A stretch of 64,000 nt of DNA from Rhodobacter sp. 24-YEA-8 (GTDB taxonomy: Bacteria > Pseudomonadota > Alphaproteobacteria > Rhodobacterales > Rhodobacteraceae): contig NZ_FNSK01000003.1 of assembly GCF_900105075.1 (NCBI RefSeq), positions 204,001-268,000 on the forward strand, read 5' to 3'. Below, piece after piece: positions 8,496 through 19,044 of the stretch. The notes below the pieces were generated by a model. It was not told the DNA's origin. It did not search any database and saw nothing but the letters and a program-made list of their open reading frames with translations. Each line of letters begins with the position of its first letter. The stretch's first letter is position 1. Made by a program: the position numbers and the translations under genes.

Positions 8496-11400
8496 ATGAC
8501 GACCAGCAATATTGTGCCGGGCCAGCCCTGGACGGATACGGCACCTGTTCGTGCGGAACTCTTCAGCGCCGAGCGGCTTGAGCAGCACGCGATCTCTCTG
8601 GCGTCTGAGCAGCCGGTGGCTGTCAGGACGAAAAGGGTCCGGACATTGCGCCGTCGGCTGGACGACAATGCAAGGGTGTTGCTTGCGGCGTGGCGCGCCA
8701 GCGCCAGCGAAGTGGCAGCCGGGCGCGAAGTGGTGCCCGCCGCGACCTGGCTTCTGGACAATTACCACCTCGTTGAGGCGCAGATACGCGAAGTGCGCAC
8801 CGATCTGCCTGATGGATACTATCGTCTTTTGCCAAAACTCGCAGATGGACCATTCGCAGGCTACCCACGCGTCTTTGGCCTGACATGGGCATACGTGGCC
8901 CATAGCGACAGCCATTTCGATCAGGACACCCTGCGCCGTTACCTCACCGCCTATCAAACGGTGCAGCCGCTGACGATCGGGGAGCTCTGGGCCGTAGCCA
9001 TCACCCTGCGCATCGTTCTGATCGAGAACCTGCGCCGCCTGGCGGATCAGATGACGATGGGTCGTGCCGACCGGCTGGACGCTGACAGCCTTGCCGATCG
9101 TATCTGCGCCCCGGGCGCGGCGCATTCGGCCCTGTTGCCAGAGGTGGAACGTCGGGCAAGGGAACCTCTGTCCGAGGTTTTTGCCGCCCAGCTTGCCCGT
9201 CGGCTGCGGGACCGCGATCCGCGCACCAATCCCGCGCCAGGCTGGCTTGAGGAGAGACTGGCGGCCCAGGATACGACCATCGACACTGTCGTCCGTCACG
9301 CACAGGAGCGACAAGGTGCCTCGAATGTCACTCTGCGCAATGTCATCACCGCGATGCGCAGAATTTCTGCGACCGACTGGTCCGATCTGTTTGAAAGCGT
9401 GAGCTTGGTTGAGGCAGACCTGCGCGCCTATCCGGGCTATGCAGCCATGGATTTTCCCAGCCGCAATCTTTACCGTAGCGGGGTAGAGGATCTCGCGCGC
9501 GGCGCGGCGCTAAGCGAGGGAGACGTCGTCGCTTTGGCATGCGGGCGGGCATCGGCAGCGCCTGCGGGGACGATGCAGGCGGATCCGGGCTGGTCGTTGA
9601 TCGCGGCAGGGAGACCGGCCTTTGAACAAGAGATCGGCTTTCGTCCCCCTGTCCACCTGCGGGTTCACAGATGGGGCATCGCGGCGGGCTTGGGTGGCTA
9701 TCTTGGCGCAATTGCGGTTCTGACGCTGGCGTTGCTGTCGCTTTGCGGGATGTGGATCGCGGGCGGAGTTGTGGGCACGCTCTGGCTTCTGGCCATGATG
9801 TTGCCGGCCAGCGGTGTTGCGGTGATGCTGGTTGACCGCATCGTGGGCGCAGGTGTCGGGGCAACCTTGTTGCCGGGCCTCGACCTGCGGGCAGGTGTAC
9901 CCTCTGAATTTCGCACTGTTGTCGCGGTGCCGGTGCTGGTCTCCGGTGAAGAGGATCTTCGCGCGCAGATCGAGGCGCTGGAGGTTCATCATCTTTCCGG
10001 TGCGGGCGGTGATCTCACCTTCATGCTTCTGACGGACAATGTCGACGCCACGCAGGAGGTCATGCCCGGTGATGCGGCACTGCTGGCCCTGGCCGCCGCA
10101 GGCATTGCAGAGCTGAACCGCCGCCATCCGCCTGGCCCGGCCGGCCCGCGTTTCCTGCATCTGCACCGCTCCCGGCAGTTCAATGCCTCCGAGGGCGTCT
10201 GGATGGGGTGGGAACGCAAACGCGGCAAGCTGCACGAACTGAACCGCCTGCTGCGTGGTGCAACGGATACCGGGTTCCGCGATGCTGATGGACGAGTGCC
10301 CGTCGTTCCTGCCCGCGTGCGCTATGTCATCACGCTGGATGCCGATACGCGGATGCCGCGCGACACTGCGGCGCGCCTGATCGGCAAGATTGCTCACCCG
10401 CTGAACCGCCCGGCATTCGAACCGGGCTCAGGCCGTGTGACCAGCGGCTATGGTATTCTGCAACCGCGTATCACCCCATCCCTGGAGCCGGGCTCGCCTG
10501 CGACGCTCTACCAACAGGCGACCGCCGGGCCTGGCGGGATGGATCCCTATGCATCGGCGGCCTCGGATCTGTGGCAGGATCTGTTCGGCGAAGGGTCGTT
10601 CACCGGCAAGGGCATTTATGACATCGACGCCTTCGAGGCGGCGATGAAGGGGCGGGTTCCCGACAATACCCTGCTGAGCCATGACCTGCTTGAGGGCATT
10701 TTCGCCCGCGCGGGTCTGGCCTCGGATGTGGAACTGGTTGAGACCTTTCCCGGCCGTTTTGACGTTGCCGTCCGTCGCCAGCATCGCTGGACAAGGGGTG
10801 ACTGGCAACTCCTGCGCTGGCTCTTCGCATCCGGTGTGCCGGTGCTGGGCCGGGTCAAGATGGCCGATACGCTGCGCCGCTCGCTGATCGCACCGTCGAT
10901 GCTCGCCGCCCTGACGCTGGGTTGGCTGCTGCCGGGGGGGGCTGCGCTGAGCGCAACGCTGCTGCTCATGGCCGCGCTGGCAGTGCCGGTGGTCTGGCCG
11001 GCGATCCTGGGGCTGATCCCGCGCCGGTCCGGGCTGGATCTTGCCAGCCAGCTGCGCCAGTCGGTGGGCGATCTGGTCCTCGCCGGTCTGCGGGTCGGGC
11101 TGGCGGTGACCTTCCTGGCCGATACGGCCTGGCGGATGATGGATGCGGTGTTTCGCACCCTCTGGCGGACCGGTTTCTCGCATCGTCATCTGCTGGAATG
11201 GACCACGGCGGCACAGGCCGCGCGCCGGACGCGCGCCGGGTTATGGGACATGTCACGCTTCATGGCGGGCGGGATGGTGCTGGGTGTTTTTCTGGTGGCG
11301 GGCGCCGTGACGCTGGCCCCCGCTTCAGCCGCGCTGGCGCTGCCTTTCGCCGCTCTGTGGCTCTGTGCGCCGTTCATCGCACTGCGGATCAGCCGTCCAT

Positions 11401-14400
11401 CCACCCGCGCGCTTGAGGACTCCCTCTCTACCGATGCCGCGCGTGAGCTGCGGCTGATCGCCCGTGCGACCTGGCGCTACTTTGAGGCCTTCGTGACCGC
11501 GGGACACAGCCATCTGCCACCGGACAACCATCAGGAAACCCCGGTGCCGCTGACTGCCGCTCGCACCTCGCCCACCAATATGGGTCTCTATCTGCTGTCC
11601 TGCGTGGCCGCCCGGAACTTCGGCTGGATCGGAACTGTCGAGGCGACAGAGAGATTGGAGGCGACTCTTGCCACGATGCAGGCACTGCCGAAGCATCGGG
11701 GGCACTTCTACAACTGGTATGGGACGGCGGATGGTCGGGTGCTCAACCCGGCCTATGTCTCATCGGTCGACAGCGGAAATCTGGCGGGGCATCTGATCGC
11801 CCTGGCAAACGCTTGCGAAAGCTGGGCAAGGGACGAAGGCTGGCCGGACAGCAACACGCAGCGCGCGGGCCTTGTCGATACACTTCAACTTGCGCGGCAG
11901 TCACGTAGTGGTGGCAGAGTGCCGATGAGCGGCCTCCTGGACGGGTTGGAGGCCGCAATCCTCATGCCCGGGGAAAGCGTTGCCTGGCCCGCCATCCTTC
12001 GTCTCGCCATAAAGGCTAAAGGGGCATTGGCGAACGAACCGTTGGCCGATGATCTTGACGGCTGGTTGCAGGCCCTGAGCGATCAATGCGCGCGCAATGC
12101 CCACCCCTATGATCCCGCCGCGCTGCCGCCGCGCCTGCAGGCATTGGCAGCGCAGGCACGTGCCATGGCTCTGGCGATGGATTTCGCCTTCCTGTTCGAT
12201 CCGGACCGCAAACTTCTGTCGATCGGCTGGTCGCGCGACGACAATGTCCTTGACGAGAGTTGCTATGATCTTCTGGCCTCCGAGGCGCGGCTGGCCAGTC
12301 TCTTCGCCATTGCCAAGGGTGATGTGCCGGTGCGCCACTGGTTCCGCCTGGGTCGCTCAGCGACGCCCGCGCGCGGCGGATCGGTTCTGGTATCATGGTC
12401 CGGCTCGATGTTCGAATATCTGATGCCGTCACTGGTGATGGAGGAGCCTGCGGGTAGCCTGCTTGATCAAACCAACCGGCAGGTGGTGGCGGGGCAGCGC
12501 GCCTATGCACACCGGCGTGGGGTCCCTTGGGGCATTTCGGAATCCGGCTTCAACGCTCGTGATCTGGACATGAACTACCAGTATTCCACCTTCGGTATCC
12601 CGGGAATGGGGCTTAAGCGCGGCCTTGCGACCGACCTCGTCGTGGCACCCTATGCGACCGGGCTTGCCGCGATGTTCGCCCCGGCAGAGGCGCGCCGAAA
12701 CTACGCTGCGCTGGAGGCGGCCGGGGGCCGTGGTCGCTACGGATTTTATGAGGCGCTGGATTTCACGCCATCGCGACTACCCGAAGGCGAAACAGTTGCT
12801 GTGGTTCACAGCTATATGGCGCATCATCAGGGCATGACCATCGTCGCCATCGCGAATGTTCTGCAGTCTGGCCGTATGCGGGCGCATTTCCATGCCGAGC
12901 CGATGATCCGCGCGACCGAGCTTGTCTTGCAGGAACGCATCCCGCGCGACATTCCGGCCGTGAAGCCGCTTCCCGAAGCCGTTGCGGTGCCCGACAGCCC
13001 AAGCGCGCTGGATATGCAGCGCATGGCGCTGATCGAAGGCGCCCCACAAGGTCCGCCGGTCAGCCACATCCTGTCGAACGGCAATTATGCGGTCATGCTG
13101 ACCGCAACAGGTGGCGGCTACAGCCGCTGGGGCGACATCGCCCTGACGCGCTGGCAGGCCGATCCCACCCGCGATACCGGCGCCACTCAGATCTGGCTGC
13201 GCGACTTGTCGGATGGCCGCCTTTCCCCGGTCGGCGCGCCTGCGGGCGCGGATAAGCGCGAGGTGCATTTCTTTGAAGACCGCGCCGCGATCACCCACCG
13301 CAAAGGCACACTGTCCACGGCGATGGATGTGCTGGTCTCTGGCGAGGATGACGCGGAGGTGCGCCTTGTTTCGATCAGTTCCACGTCTCGCCGTCCGCGC
13401 GAGGTGGAACTGACGTCCTATGCCGAACTGGCCCTGACCACACCGGCGGCGGATGCGGCGCATCCAGCCTTTGCCCGGATGTTCGTGCAGACCGAATACC
13501 TGCCAGAATTCGGTGCAGTCATCGCAACGCGCAGACCGCGTTCCCCCGATGAACCGGCGGTCTGGGCGGCGCATTTTCTGGTGGTGGAGGGTGAACTCTC
13601 CGCTGCGATGGAATTCGAAACCGACCGCGCGGCCTTTATCGGGCGCGACAACGACCTGTCCTCGGCGCAGGCGCTGGCGGCAGGGAACAGGCTGGAGGGC
13701 GGGGTCGGAACCGTGCTTGATCCGGTTTTCGCCCTGCGCCAGCGCGTCACGATACCAGCAGGCGGCACTGTGAAGCTGGCGTTCTGGATGGTCGTTGCGC
13801 AGACGCGTTCCGAACTGCTTGATCTGATCGATCGTCATCATGACCGCAACGCCTTTGATCGGGCAAAAACGCTCGCTTGGACTCAGGCACAGGTCCAGTT
13901 ACGCCACCTCGCGGTCAAGCCAGCACAGGCGGCCGGTTTCCAGCGCCTCATCGCGCCGATCCTTTATTCTGACAGGCGTTTCCGCGCCCGGCCCGACCAG
14001 ATTGCTCAAGGGGCTGGCAAGCAGTCGGCACTTTGGCCCATGGGGATTTCGGGCGACCTGCCCATCGTGCTTTTGCGCATCGATGATATGGCAGACATGG
14101 CGCAGGTCCATGAGATGCTGCTGGCCCAGGAATACTGGCGCGGCAAACGGCTGGCGGTGGATCTTGTGATCCTGAACGAGCATCCGGCATCTTATGTCCA
14201 AGGCCTTCAATCTGGGATCGAGTCCGCGCTGCGCGGCAGCCACACCCCCGATTCAAACAACGGGCAAGGGAAAACCTATGCACTGCGCGCAGATATCATC
14301 CCGGCAGAGGCGCGGGCACTCCTGATGGCCGTAGCGCGCGTCGTGCTGGTCGCACGGCGCGGTACGCTGGCGGAGCAGATCGCTCTGCTCTTGCGCGATG

Positions 14401-16886
14401 AGGCGGCATCAGACACACGATCGACGCCAGAATCAGCACCCCTTACAAGGGCGATACCTGTAGACGCTTACCCGACGCAGGATCTGGAGTTCTTCAACGG
14501 CATTGGCGGCTTTGCCAAAGGTGGACGCGAATATGTGACCATCCTTGAAAAGGGCAAACCCACACCCGCTCCATGGATCAATGTCATCGCCAATGATGAT
14601 TTCGGTTTCCATGTCTCGTCCACCGGCAGCAGCAGCACCTGGGCAGAGAACAGCCGGGAGAACCGGCTGACGCCCTGGTCGAACGATCCGGTGTCCGATC
14701 CGACCGGGGAGGCCTTCTATATCCGCGACGATGAGACGGGCGAAGTGTTCGCACCGACAGCCCGCCCCCTGCACCGCCCCGGGCCGCATATTGCGCGACA
14801 TGGCTTCGGCTACAGCCGGTTCGCGCACAAGGCGGACGGGATTGAGTCTGAATTGTTGCAATTCGTGCCGCTGGTCGATCCGGTCAAGATCTCGCGGCTG
14901 AGCCTGCACAATCTCTCGGGTCGCCCCCGGCGCCTGACGGTAGTCAGCTATACCGAGCCGGTGATGGGTATATCACGCGCCGCCGCCTCGCCTTTCCTTA
15001 TCACCGAATGCGATGCCGAAACCGGTGCCCTCTTCGCGCGCAACCCTTGGAACATGGCATTTCCTGACCGCGTCGCATTTGCCGATCTTGCCGGCACGCA
15101 GACCAGGTGCACCACCGACAGGACCAGGTTTGTGGGCTGGGGCGGTAATCTGGCCGCACCAGCAGCAGTGGCGCGGGGAGTAGCACTGTCGGGAACAACC
15201 TGCACCGGACATGACCCCTGCCTGGCCTTGTCGCGGAAGATCGATCTGGCACCCGGGGCAAGTATCACCATTGATCACTTCCTCGGCCAGACCGACTCGT
15301 CCGAAACCGCGCGAACCCTGATCGCCAGACTCCGCACTGCTGACCTCGACGCAGTGCTGGCCGAGGTCGAAGCCCATTGGGAGACGGTGCTCGGAACGGT
15401 TCAGGTGGAGACGCCGGACCGGTCGATGGATATCATGGTCAATGGCTGGCTGCAGTACCAGACACTGGCCTGCCGCGTTCAGGCGCGTGCCGGCTTCTAT
15501 CAGGCAAGCGGGGCTTATGGATTCCGTGACCAGTTGCAGGACGGCATGGCGCTGACACTGCCGCAGCCCCACCGCATTCGCAGCCATTTGTTGCGCGCCG
15601 CCGGGCGGCAATTCCCCGAGGGCGACGTGCAGCACTGGTGGTTGCCGCATTCGGGCCAGGGCGTGCGCACCCGGATATCGGACGATTGCGTCTGGCTGGC
15701 CTATTCCGTCGCTGACTATGTTTCGGTGACCGGCGACATTGCGGTTCTCGAAGAGCGGGTGCCCTTCATCGAGGGGCCGTTGCTGGCACAGGGCCAGCAT
15801 GATGCATTCTTTCTGCCCCAGCCATCGGGGGGCGATGCGACGCTCTGGCAGCATTGCATATATGGCCTCGACCGGGTCATCGCTCTGACCGGCACATTGG
15901 GGCTGCCGCTGATCGGAACCGGCGACTGGAACGACGGCATGAATCGGGTTGGTGAGGCGGGGCGCGGCGAAAGCGTCTGGCTGGGCTGGTTTCTGCTTGA
16001 CACGCTGAACCGCTTCATCCCCCTGGCCGAAGTCCGCGATCCGGCGCATGCCCTGCGCTGGCAGGCCCATGCTGACGGCCTGCGCAAGGCACTGGAGGGC
16101 GAAGCCTGGGACGGCGAATGGTATCGTCGCGCCACCTTCGACGATGGAACCTGGCTAGGCTCGGCCGCTGGAACCGCGTGCCGGATCGACTCCATCGCGC
16201 AAAGCTGGGCAGTCTTGTCAGGTCAGGCTGATCCGGCCCGCGCCGCCACGGCCCTGGCCTCGGTCGAACGGCATCTGATCCGCCCCGATCCGGGTATTGC
16301 TCTGCTGTTCACCCCGCCTTTTGACAATGCGGCCGTCGGCTTCGGCCCCGATCCCGGATATATCGCCGGCTACCCCCCTGGTCTGCGTGAAAATGGTGGG
16401 CAATACAGCCATGCCGCGATGTGGGCGGTACTGGCACGGGCGAAGCTTGGCGACGGTGACGGCGCAGTGCGCCTGTTCGCGATGCTGAATCCGATCAATC
16501 ATGCGCTGACAGCGGAAGACGCCGGACGATACAAGGTCGAGCCTTATGTCGTGGCGGCGGATGTCTATTCAGTCGGCCCGCATGAGGGACGGGGCGGCTG
16601 GACATGGTATACCGGGTCTGCGGGATGGATGTATCGCGCTGCGGTCGAGGGCATTCTGGGTATCCGGCGCGAGGGTGACCACCTGCGGATCGCGCCGTGC
16701 TTGCCTGCACATTGGCCTGGCTTCTCCGCAAAGGTGCAGGTGGCTGGCACCGCCATCGATATCCGGGTGAAGCAGGGCGACATTGCGCCAGACGGTTTCA
16801 TAAATGTGGAGGATAACGACACAAGGGTGCTGCTGGACGGGGCAAGGCAGCTGGTTCGTTTGCACATTCCGCTTCACTCCGTGTGA
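8496..16886 (+). CDS. ndvB: Cyclic beta-1,2-glucan synthase
   Basis: About 2796 residues, the usual giant size of NdvB/Cgs. It has an N-terminal GT84-type region with several membrane segments (about residues 405-465 and 790-940). It includes a GT2-like core with LDADTRMPRD near residue 615 and QHRWTRGDW near 763, and two long carbohydrate-processing modules. The C-terminal glycoside-phosphorylase-like (GH94) domain has GTGDWNDGMNRVGEAG near 2476. It polymerises UDP-glucose into beta-1,2 chains, trims and cyclises them for export to the periplasm (osmoadaptation, host interaction). The frame also opens at TTG 8433, overlapping the stop of the upstream small gene. I prefer ATG 8496 (MTTSNIVPG). 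It converges with a transglutaminase-like gene 40 bp away. Confidence 0.92.
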   Translation: MTTSNIVPGQPWTDTAPVRAELFSAERLEQHAISLASEQPVAVRTKRVRTLRRRLDDNARVLLAAWRASASEVAAGREVVPAATWLLDNYHLVEAQIREVRTDLPDGYYRLLPKLADGPFAGYPRVFGLTWAYVAHSDSHFDQDTLRRYLTAYQTVQPLTIGELWAVAITLRIVLIENLRRLADQMTMGRADRLDADSLADRICAPGAAHSALLPEVERRAREPLSEVFAAQLARRLRDRDPRTNPAPGWLEERLAAQDTTIDTVVRHAQERQGASNVTLRNVITAMRRISATDWSDLFESVSLVEADLRAYPGYAAMDFPSRNLYRSGVEDLARGAALSEGDVVALACGRASAAPAGTMQADPGWSLIAAGRPAFEQEIGFRPPVHLRVHRWGIAAGLGGYLGAIAVLTLALLSLCGMWIAGGVVGTLWLLAMMLPASGVAVMLVDRIVGAGVGATLLPGLDLRAGVPSEFRTVVAVPVLVSGEEDLRAQIEALEVHHLSGAGGDLTFMLLTDNVDATQEVMPGDAALLALAAAGIAELNRRHPPGPAGPRFLHLHRSRQFNASEGVWMGWERKRGKLHELNRLLRGATDTGFRDADGRVPVVPARVRYVITLDADTRMPRDTAARLIGKIAHPLNRPAFEPGSGRVTSGYGILQPRITPSLEPGSPATLYQQATAGPGGMDPYASAASDLWQDLFGEGSFTGKGIYDIDAFEAAMKGRVPDNTLLSHDLLEGIFARAGLASDVELVETFPGRFDVAVRRQHRWTRGDWQLLRWLFASGVPVLGRVKMADTLRRSLIAPSMLAALTLGWLLPGGAALSATLLLMAALAVPVVWPAILGLIPRRSGLDLASQLRQSVGDLVLAGLRVGLAVTFLADTAWRMMDAVFRTLWRTGFSHRHLLEWTTAAQAARRTRAGLWDMSRFMAGGMVLGVFLVAGAVTLAPASAALALPFAALWLCAPFIALRISRPSTRALEDSLSTDAARELRLIARATWRYFEAFVTAGHSHLPPDNHQETPVPLTAARTSPTNMGLYLLSCVAARNFGWIGTVEATERLEATLATMQALPKHRGHFYNWYGTADGRVLNPAYVSSVDSGNLAGHLIALANACESWARDEGWPDSNTQRAGLVDTLQLARQSRSGGRVPMSGLLDGLEAAILMPGESVAWPAILRLAIKAKGALANEPLADDLDGWLQALSDQCARNAHPYDPAALPPRLQALAAQARAMALAMDFAFLFDPDRKLLSIGWSRDDNVLDESCYDLLASEARLASLFAIAKGDVPVRHWFRLGRSATPARGGSVLVSWSGSMFEYLMPSLVMEEPAGSLLDQTNRQVVAGQRAYAHRRGVPWGISESGFNARDLDMNYQYSTFGIPGMGLKRGLATDLVVAPYATGLAAMFAPAEARRNYAALEAAGGRGRYGFYEALDFTPSRLPEGETVAVVHSYMAHHQGMTIVAIANVLQSGRMRAHFHAEPMIRATELVLQERIPRDIPAVKPLPEAVAVPDSPSALDMQRMALIEGAPQGPPVSHILSNGNYAVMLTATGGGYSRWGDIALTRWQADPTRDTGATQIWLRDLSDGRLSPVGAPAGADKREVHFFEDRAAITHRKGTLSTAMDVLVSGEDDAEVRLVSISSTSRRPREVELTSYAELALTTPAADAAHPAFARMFVQTEYLPEFGAVIATRRPRSPDEPAVWAAHFLVVEGELSAAMEFETDRAAFIGRDNDLSSAQALAAGNRLEGGVGTVLDPVFALRQRVTIPAGGTVKLAFWMVVAQTRSELLDLIDRHHDRNAFDRAKTLAWTQAQVQLRHLAVKPAQAAGFQRLIAPILYSDRRFRARPDQIAQGAGKQSALWPMGISGDLPIVLLRIDDMADMAQVHEMLLAQEYWRGKRLAVDLVILNEHPASYVQGLQSGIESALRGSHTPDSNNGQGKTYALRADIIPAEARALLMAVARVVLVARRGTLAEQIALLLRDEAASDTRSTPESAPLTRAIPVDAYPTQDLEFFNGIGGFAKGGREYVTILEKGKPTPAPWINVIANDDFGFHVSSTGSSSTWAENSRENRLTPWSNDPVSDPTGEAFYIRDDETGEVFAPTARPLHRPGPHIARHGFGYSRFAHKADGIESELLQFVPLVDPVKISRLSLHNLSGRPRRLTVVSYTEPVMGISRAAASPFLITECDAETGALFARNPWNMAFPDRVAFADLAGTQTRCTTDRTRFVGWGGNLAAPAAVARGVALSGTTCTGHDPCLALSRKIDLAPGASITIDHFLGQTDSSETARTLIARLRTADLDAVLAEVEAHWETVLGTVQVETPDRSMDIMVNGWLQYQTLACRVQARAGFYQASGAYGFRDQLQDGMALTLPQPHRIRSHLLRAAGRQFPEGDVQHWWLPHSGQGVRTRISDDCVWLAYSVADYVSVTGDIAVLEERVPFIEGPLLAQGQHDAFFLPQPSGGDATLWQHCIYGLDRVIALTGTLGLPLIGTGDWNDGMNRVGEAGRGESVWLGWFLLDTLNRFIPLAEVRDPAHALRWQAHADGLRKALEGEAWDGEWYRRATFDDGTWLGSAAGTACRIDSIAQSWAVLSGQADPARAATALASVERHLIRPDPGIALLFTPPFDNAAVGFGPDPGYIAGYPPGLRENGGQYSHAAMWAVLARAKLGDGDGAVRLFAMLNPINHALTAEDAGRYKVEPYVVAADVYSVGPHEGRGGWTWYTGSAGWMYRAAVEGILGIRREGDHLRIAPCLPAHWPGFSAKVQVAGTAIDIRVKQGDIAPDGFINVEDNDTRVLLDGARQLVRLHIPLHSV

Positions 16887-16925
16887 TGGTCGACAACTCG
16901 GTCCGGGCAGTCGCGCAGAGTCTCT

Positions 16926-17813
16926 TTACGATGATGCCTGCTGGAAGTTTCCTGCAGTCACGGTGACACTGACGGCCATCTCGACGAGGGCATCACTGTT
17001 GCCGATGAAACTGCCCGAAACCGGGGCGATCTGGCGCACATCCCGAGCCACGGCCACCGGAATCAGATTCCTTGCGCCCACACTTCGATTGGTCGGATCG
17101 AACGTAATCCAGCCCGCGCCGGGGACATAGATTTCGGTCCAAGCATGGGTCGAACCCGGTCCGGTGGACCCGACAAGATTATCGCGAGGATCGAACAGAT
17201 ACCCGGATACGATACGGGCGCCGAACTTGAGTATCCTCGCGGCTTCCGCCAGCATGACTGCGAAATCCCTGCATGAACCCCAGCCACGGTGGAGGGTTTC
17301 GAGCGGCGATTGTGTGCCTTCGGTCTCCCGGCTCTGATAGGAAACACGATCAGATATTCCGTCACTTATATCCATGAGCAGGGATAGCGTATCCGTGCGC
17401 CAGCCGTAGACAAAGCCCTCCACCCAGCGAGAGAAGTGGCCTTCCGGGTCCGGGTATTGCGGCATGGCCAGAGCGCCGAGATCAGTCCAGTCGTCACCGG
17501 AGTAGAGGAAGGGCCATCGCATGGCAGACGGCGCAATGGAAAACCCTGGTGAAGGCGATGCCGTTAACTCGATCCGTGCACGGCTCTCGATCTGCAAGCA
17601 GGCTGTCGGCTGCAGGAATATGGCCGTGGTAATCACATTGCCCGAAACATCATTCGCCCATGACAGTTCCGCCGCCGGAGACAGGGAGACGTCATGGGAG
17701 AGAAGGCGCAAGTCTCGCGACTCGCGCGGTCGAAGCATCATGCGGTGCGGTCCGAGGGATACCTCGCTTCGATATCGGTATTTGGTCGTGTGAACCGTTT
17801 CCAGAACAAACAC
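16926..17813 (-). CDS. Transglutaminase-like protein (intact)
   Basis: 295 residues. The beta-sandwich N-domain is followed by a papain-like core with all three catalytic positions visible: GWGSCRDFA (Cys), STHAWTEIY (His) and [12 protein letters not shown] (Asp). Such COG1305 proteins are predicted cysteine proteases or peptide-modifying enzymes. The frame extends upstream to 18026, but that part overlaps the zinc-ribbon gene. The GTG at 17813 has AGGA five bases before it and begins at the normal family start ([12 protein letters not shown]). It may form an operon with the three small genes upstream (18.6-17.9 kb). Confidence 0.85.
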   Translation of the reverse strand: MFVLETVHTTKYRYRSEVSLGPHRMMLRPRESRDLRLLSHDVSLSPAAELSWANDVSGNVITTAIFLQPTACLQIESRARIELTASPSPGFSIAPSAMRWPFLYSGDDWTDLGALAMPQYPDPEGHFSRWVEGFVYGWRTDTLSLLMDISDGISDRVSYQSRETEGTQSPLETLHRGWGSCRDFAVMLAEAARILKFGARIVSGYLFDPRDNLVGSTGPGSTHAWTEIYVPGAGWITFDPTNRSVGARNLIPVAVARDVRQIAPVSGSFIGNSDALVEMAVSVTVTAGNFQQASS

Positions 17814-17859
17814 ATGTATCCTGCTTTTCTCTGTAACTATACTCGCAGATAATGAGTTT

Positions 17860-18054
17860 TCAGCGCTTCCGCGACGAGCCCTGAGGAACGGGAACGGCAT
17901 CCTTCCACGAATGTGAGCCCTTGCAGCGTTTGCATATGCGCTCGCCGAACCCCTCGCTCCAGAACATCGTCTGGCAGCGCAGGCAGGTTCGTTCCTTCGG
18001 CGCATCCGCCCGGGCTGGTTGCACAAAGGTATCTTCTGGCGGGAAATTATTCAT
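17860..18054 (-). CDS. Small zinc-ribbon protein
   Basis: 64 residues with a two-CxxC knuckle, [21 protein letters not shown], typical of a treble-clef or zinc-ribbon fold that binds nucleic acid or protein. Its ATG overlaps the end of the preceding gene by 8 bp, so the three genes 18633-17860 are translationally coupled. Function unknown. Confidence 0.65.
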   Translation of the reverse strand: MNNFPPEDTFVQPARADAPKERTCLRCQTMFWSEGFGERICKRCKGSHSWKDAVPVPQGSSRKR

Positions 18055-18361
18055 GTTTTTTGGGCTCGCCCTCGATCAACCGCGCAAGATCTCCAAGGGC
18101 GCGTTGGATCAGTTTCTGCTTCCGGGCGTCCCGTGCTTCGGTGGTCTCTGCGTAGCGGCGGATCAGGTATTGGGCCTTCACGGCTGCCGCGAGCCAGGTC
18201 ACCGATGGCTCGGCGAGAAGTTGCGCTTCAAGTTCATCCTGACGTTTGCGCAAGGCCTGCTGATCGGCTTCGAACTCCCTCAGGGCATGACGGCGGAAAT
18301 CTGTGGCCATCTGGCCCTCGGTGCTGCGCCGGTCATCAAGGTTCACCGGATCTTCGCTCAC
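18047..18361 (-). CDS. Hypothetical helical protein, middle gene of a coupled trio
   Basis: 104 residues, strongly helical and charged ([19 protein letters not shown] suggests a coiled coil at residues 29-50), with no signal peptide. It overlaps the upstream gene by an ATGA and the downstream zinc-ribbon gene by 8 bp. I do not recognise the family. Confidence 0.6.
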   Translation of the reverse strand: MSEDPVNLDDRRSTEGQMATDFRRHALREFEADQQALRKRQDELEAQLLAEPSVTWLAAAVKAQYLIRRYAETTEARDARKQKLIQRALGDLARLIEGEPKKHE

Positions 18362-18633
18362 TCTGCGGCCCCCCTCAGAGGGGGTGCTGCAAGGTCGCGT
18401 CCTATAATGGCGTCGAGATCCTTCTGCGTAATCGGACGCATCTCGACCCGACCGGCCTGTCCGGTGATCATCATACAGGTCGAGGTCCTGCGGTAAGCCT
18501 CAAAGCTCAAACCTTGCAGAAGTTCTTCCTCGACAAGGACATCATAGCTCCCCGCGGGCAGCAGGTCGGCATAGCCGGGCAAGGTGAAGGGATGGGTGAA
18601 AGTTACCTTCTTCGTGGATGACCGAATGTTCAT
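18358..18633 (-). CDS. Hypothetical protein, first gene of a coupled trio
   Basis: 91 residues. The N-terminal part (FTLPGYADLLPAGSYDVLVE) looks like a small beta domain, and the tail is alanine/proline-rich. It overlaps the next gene by ATGA (18358-18361), indicating co-translation. Family unknown. Confidence 0.6.
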   Translation of the reverse strand: MNIRSSTKKVTFTHPFTLPGYADLLPAGSYDVLVEEELLQGLSFEAYRRTSTCMMITGQAGRVEMRPITQKDLDAIIGRDLAAPPLRGAAE

Positions 18634-19044
18634 CTGTAGCTCCCGATCAGGTCTGAAAACCTCGTCCGTGCGTCACGCCTTCCCTTCGGGTACGGTGCCA
18701 CACGGAACGTTCCGACTATACGGCCATCTGCCGACACAGAGGCTGATCGGTGTTAGCATCTGATCTGAATCAGGCCAGTAACAAAGCGGCCGGCCATAGT
18801 CGGACCTCCCTGCGCCGCAGAAGCGGATGTCTCCGTGTATATCGAGCCCACGCAAACCTGGATCAGTCCGGTCCCCCACTTCACCGATATACTGCAAGAC
18901 GCTGTCGGTGCATTCCATCGGCAGGTTTTAACAAGTTCCAGCGAGGCTGCGGAGCTCACAACCGGCAGATTCCGGTGTGCGGGCTGCGTAGCCTCGCTTG
19001 TCGGGTCGACCGCGCACCCGCAATCGGTCTTTGCAGGCAGGCCA
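18634..19044. other. Intergenic region
   Basis: About 410 bp upstream of the trio and downstream of the Crp/Fnr gene. Frames exist but without family signature or ribosome site. It contains the small palindrome CGGAACGTTCCG near 18709-18720. Confidence 0.35.

Noticed and set aside
8181..9314. 377-codon minus-strand frame and other long frames antisense to ndvB (for example 14973-16070).
   Set aside because: Shadow of the high-GC coding strand; the opposite frame is clearly NdvB, and the antisense frames have no family motif or ribosome site.
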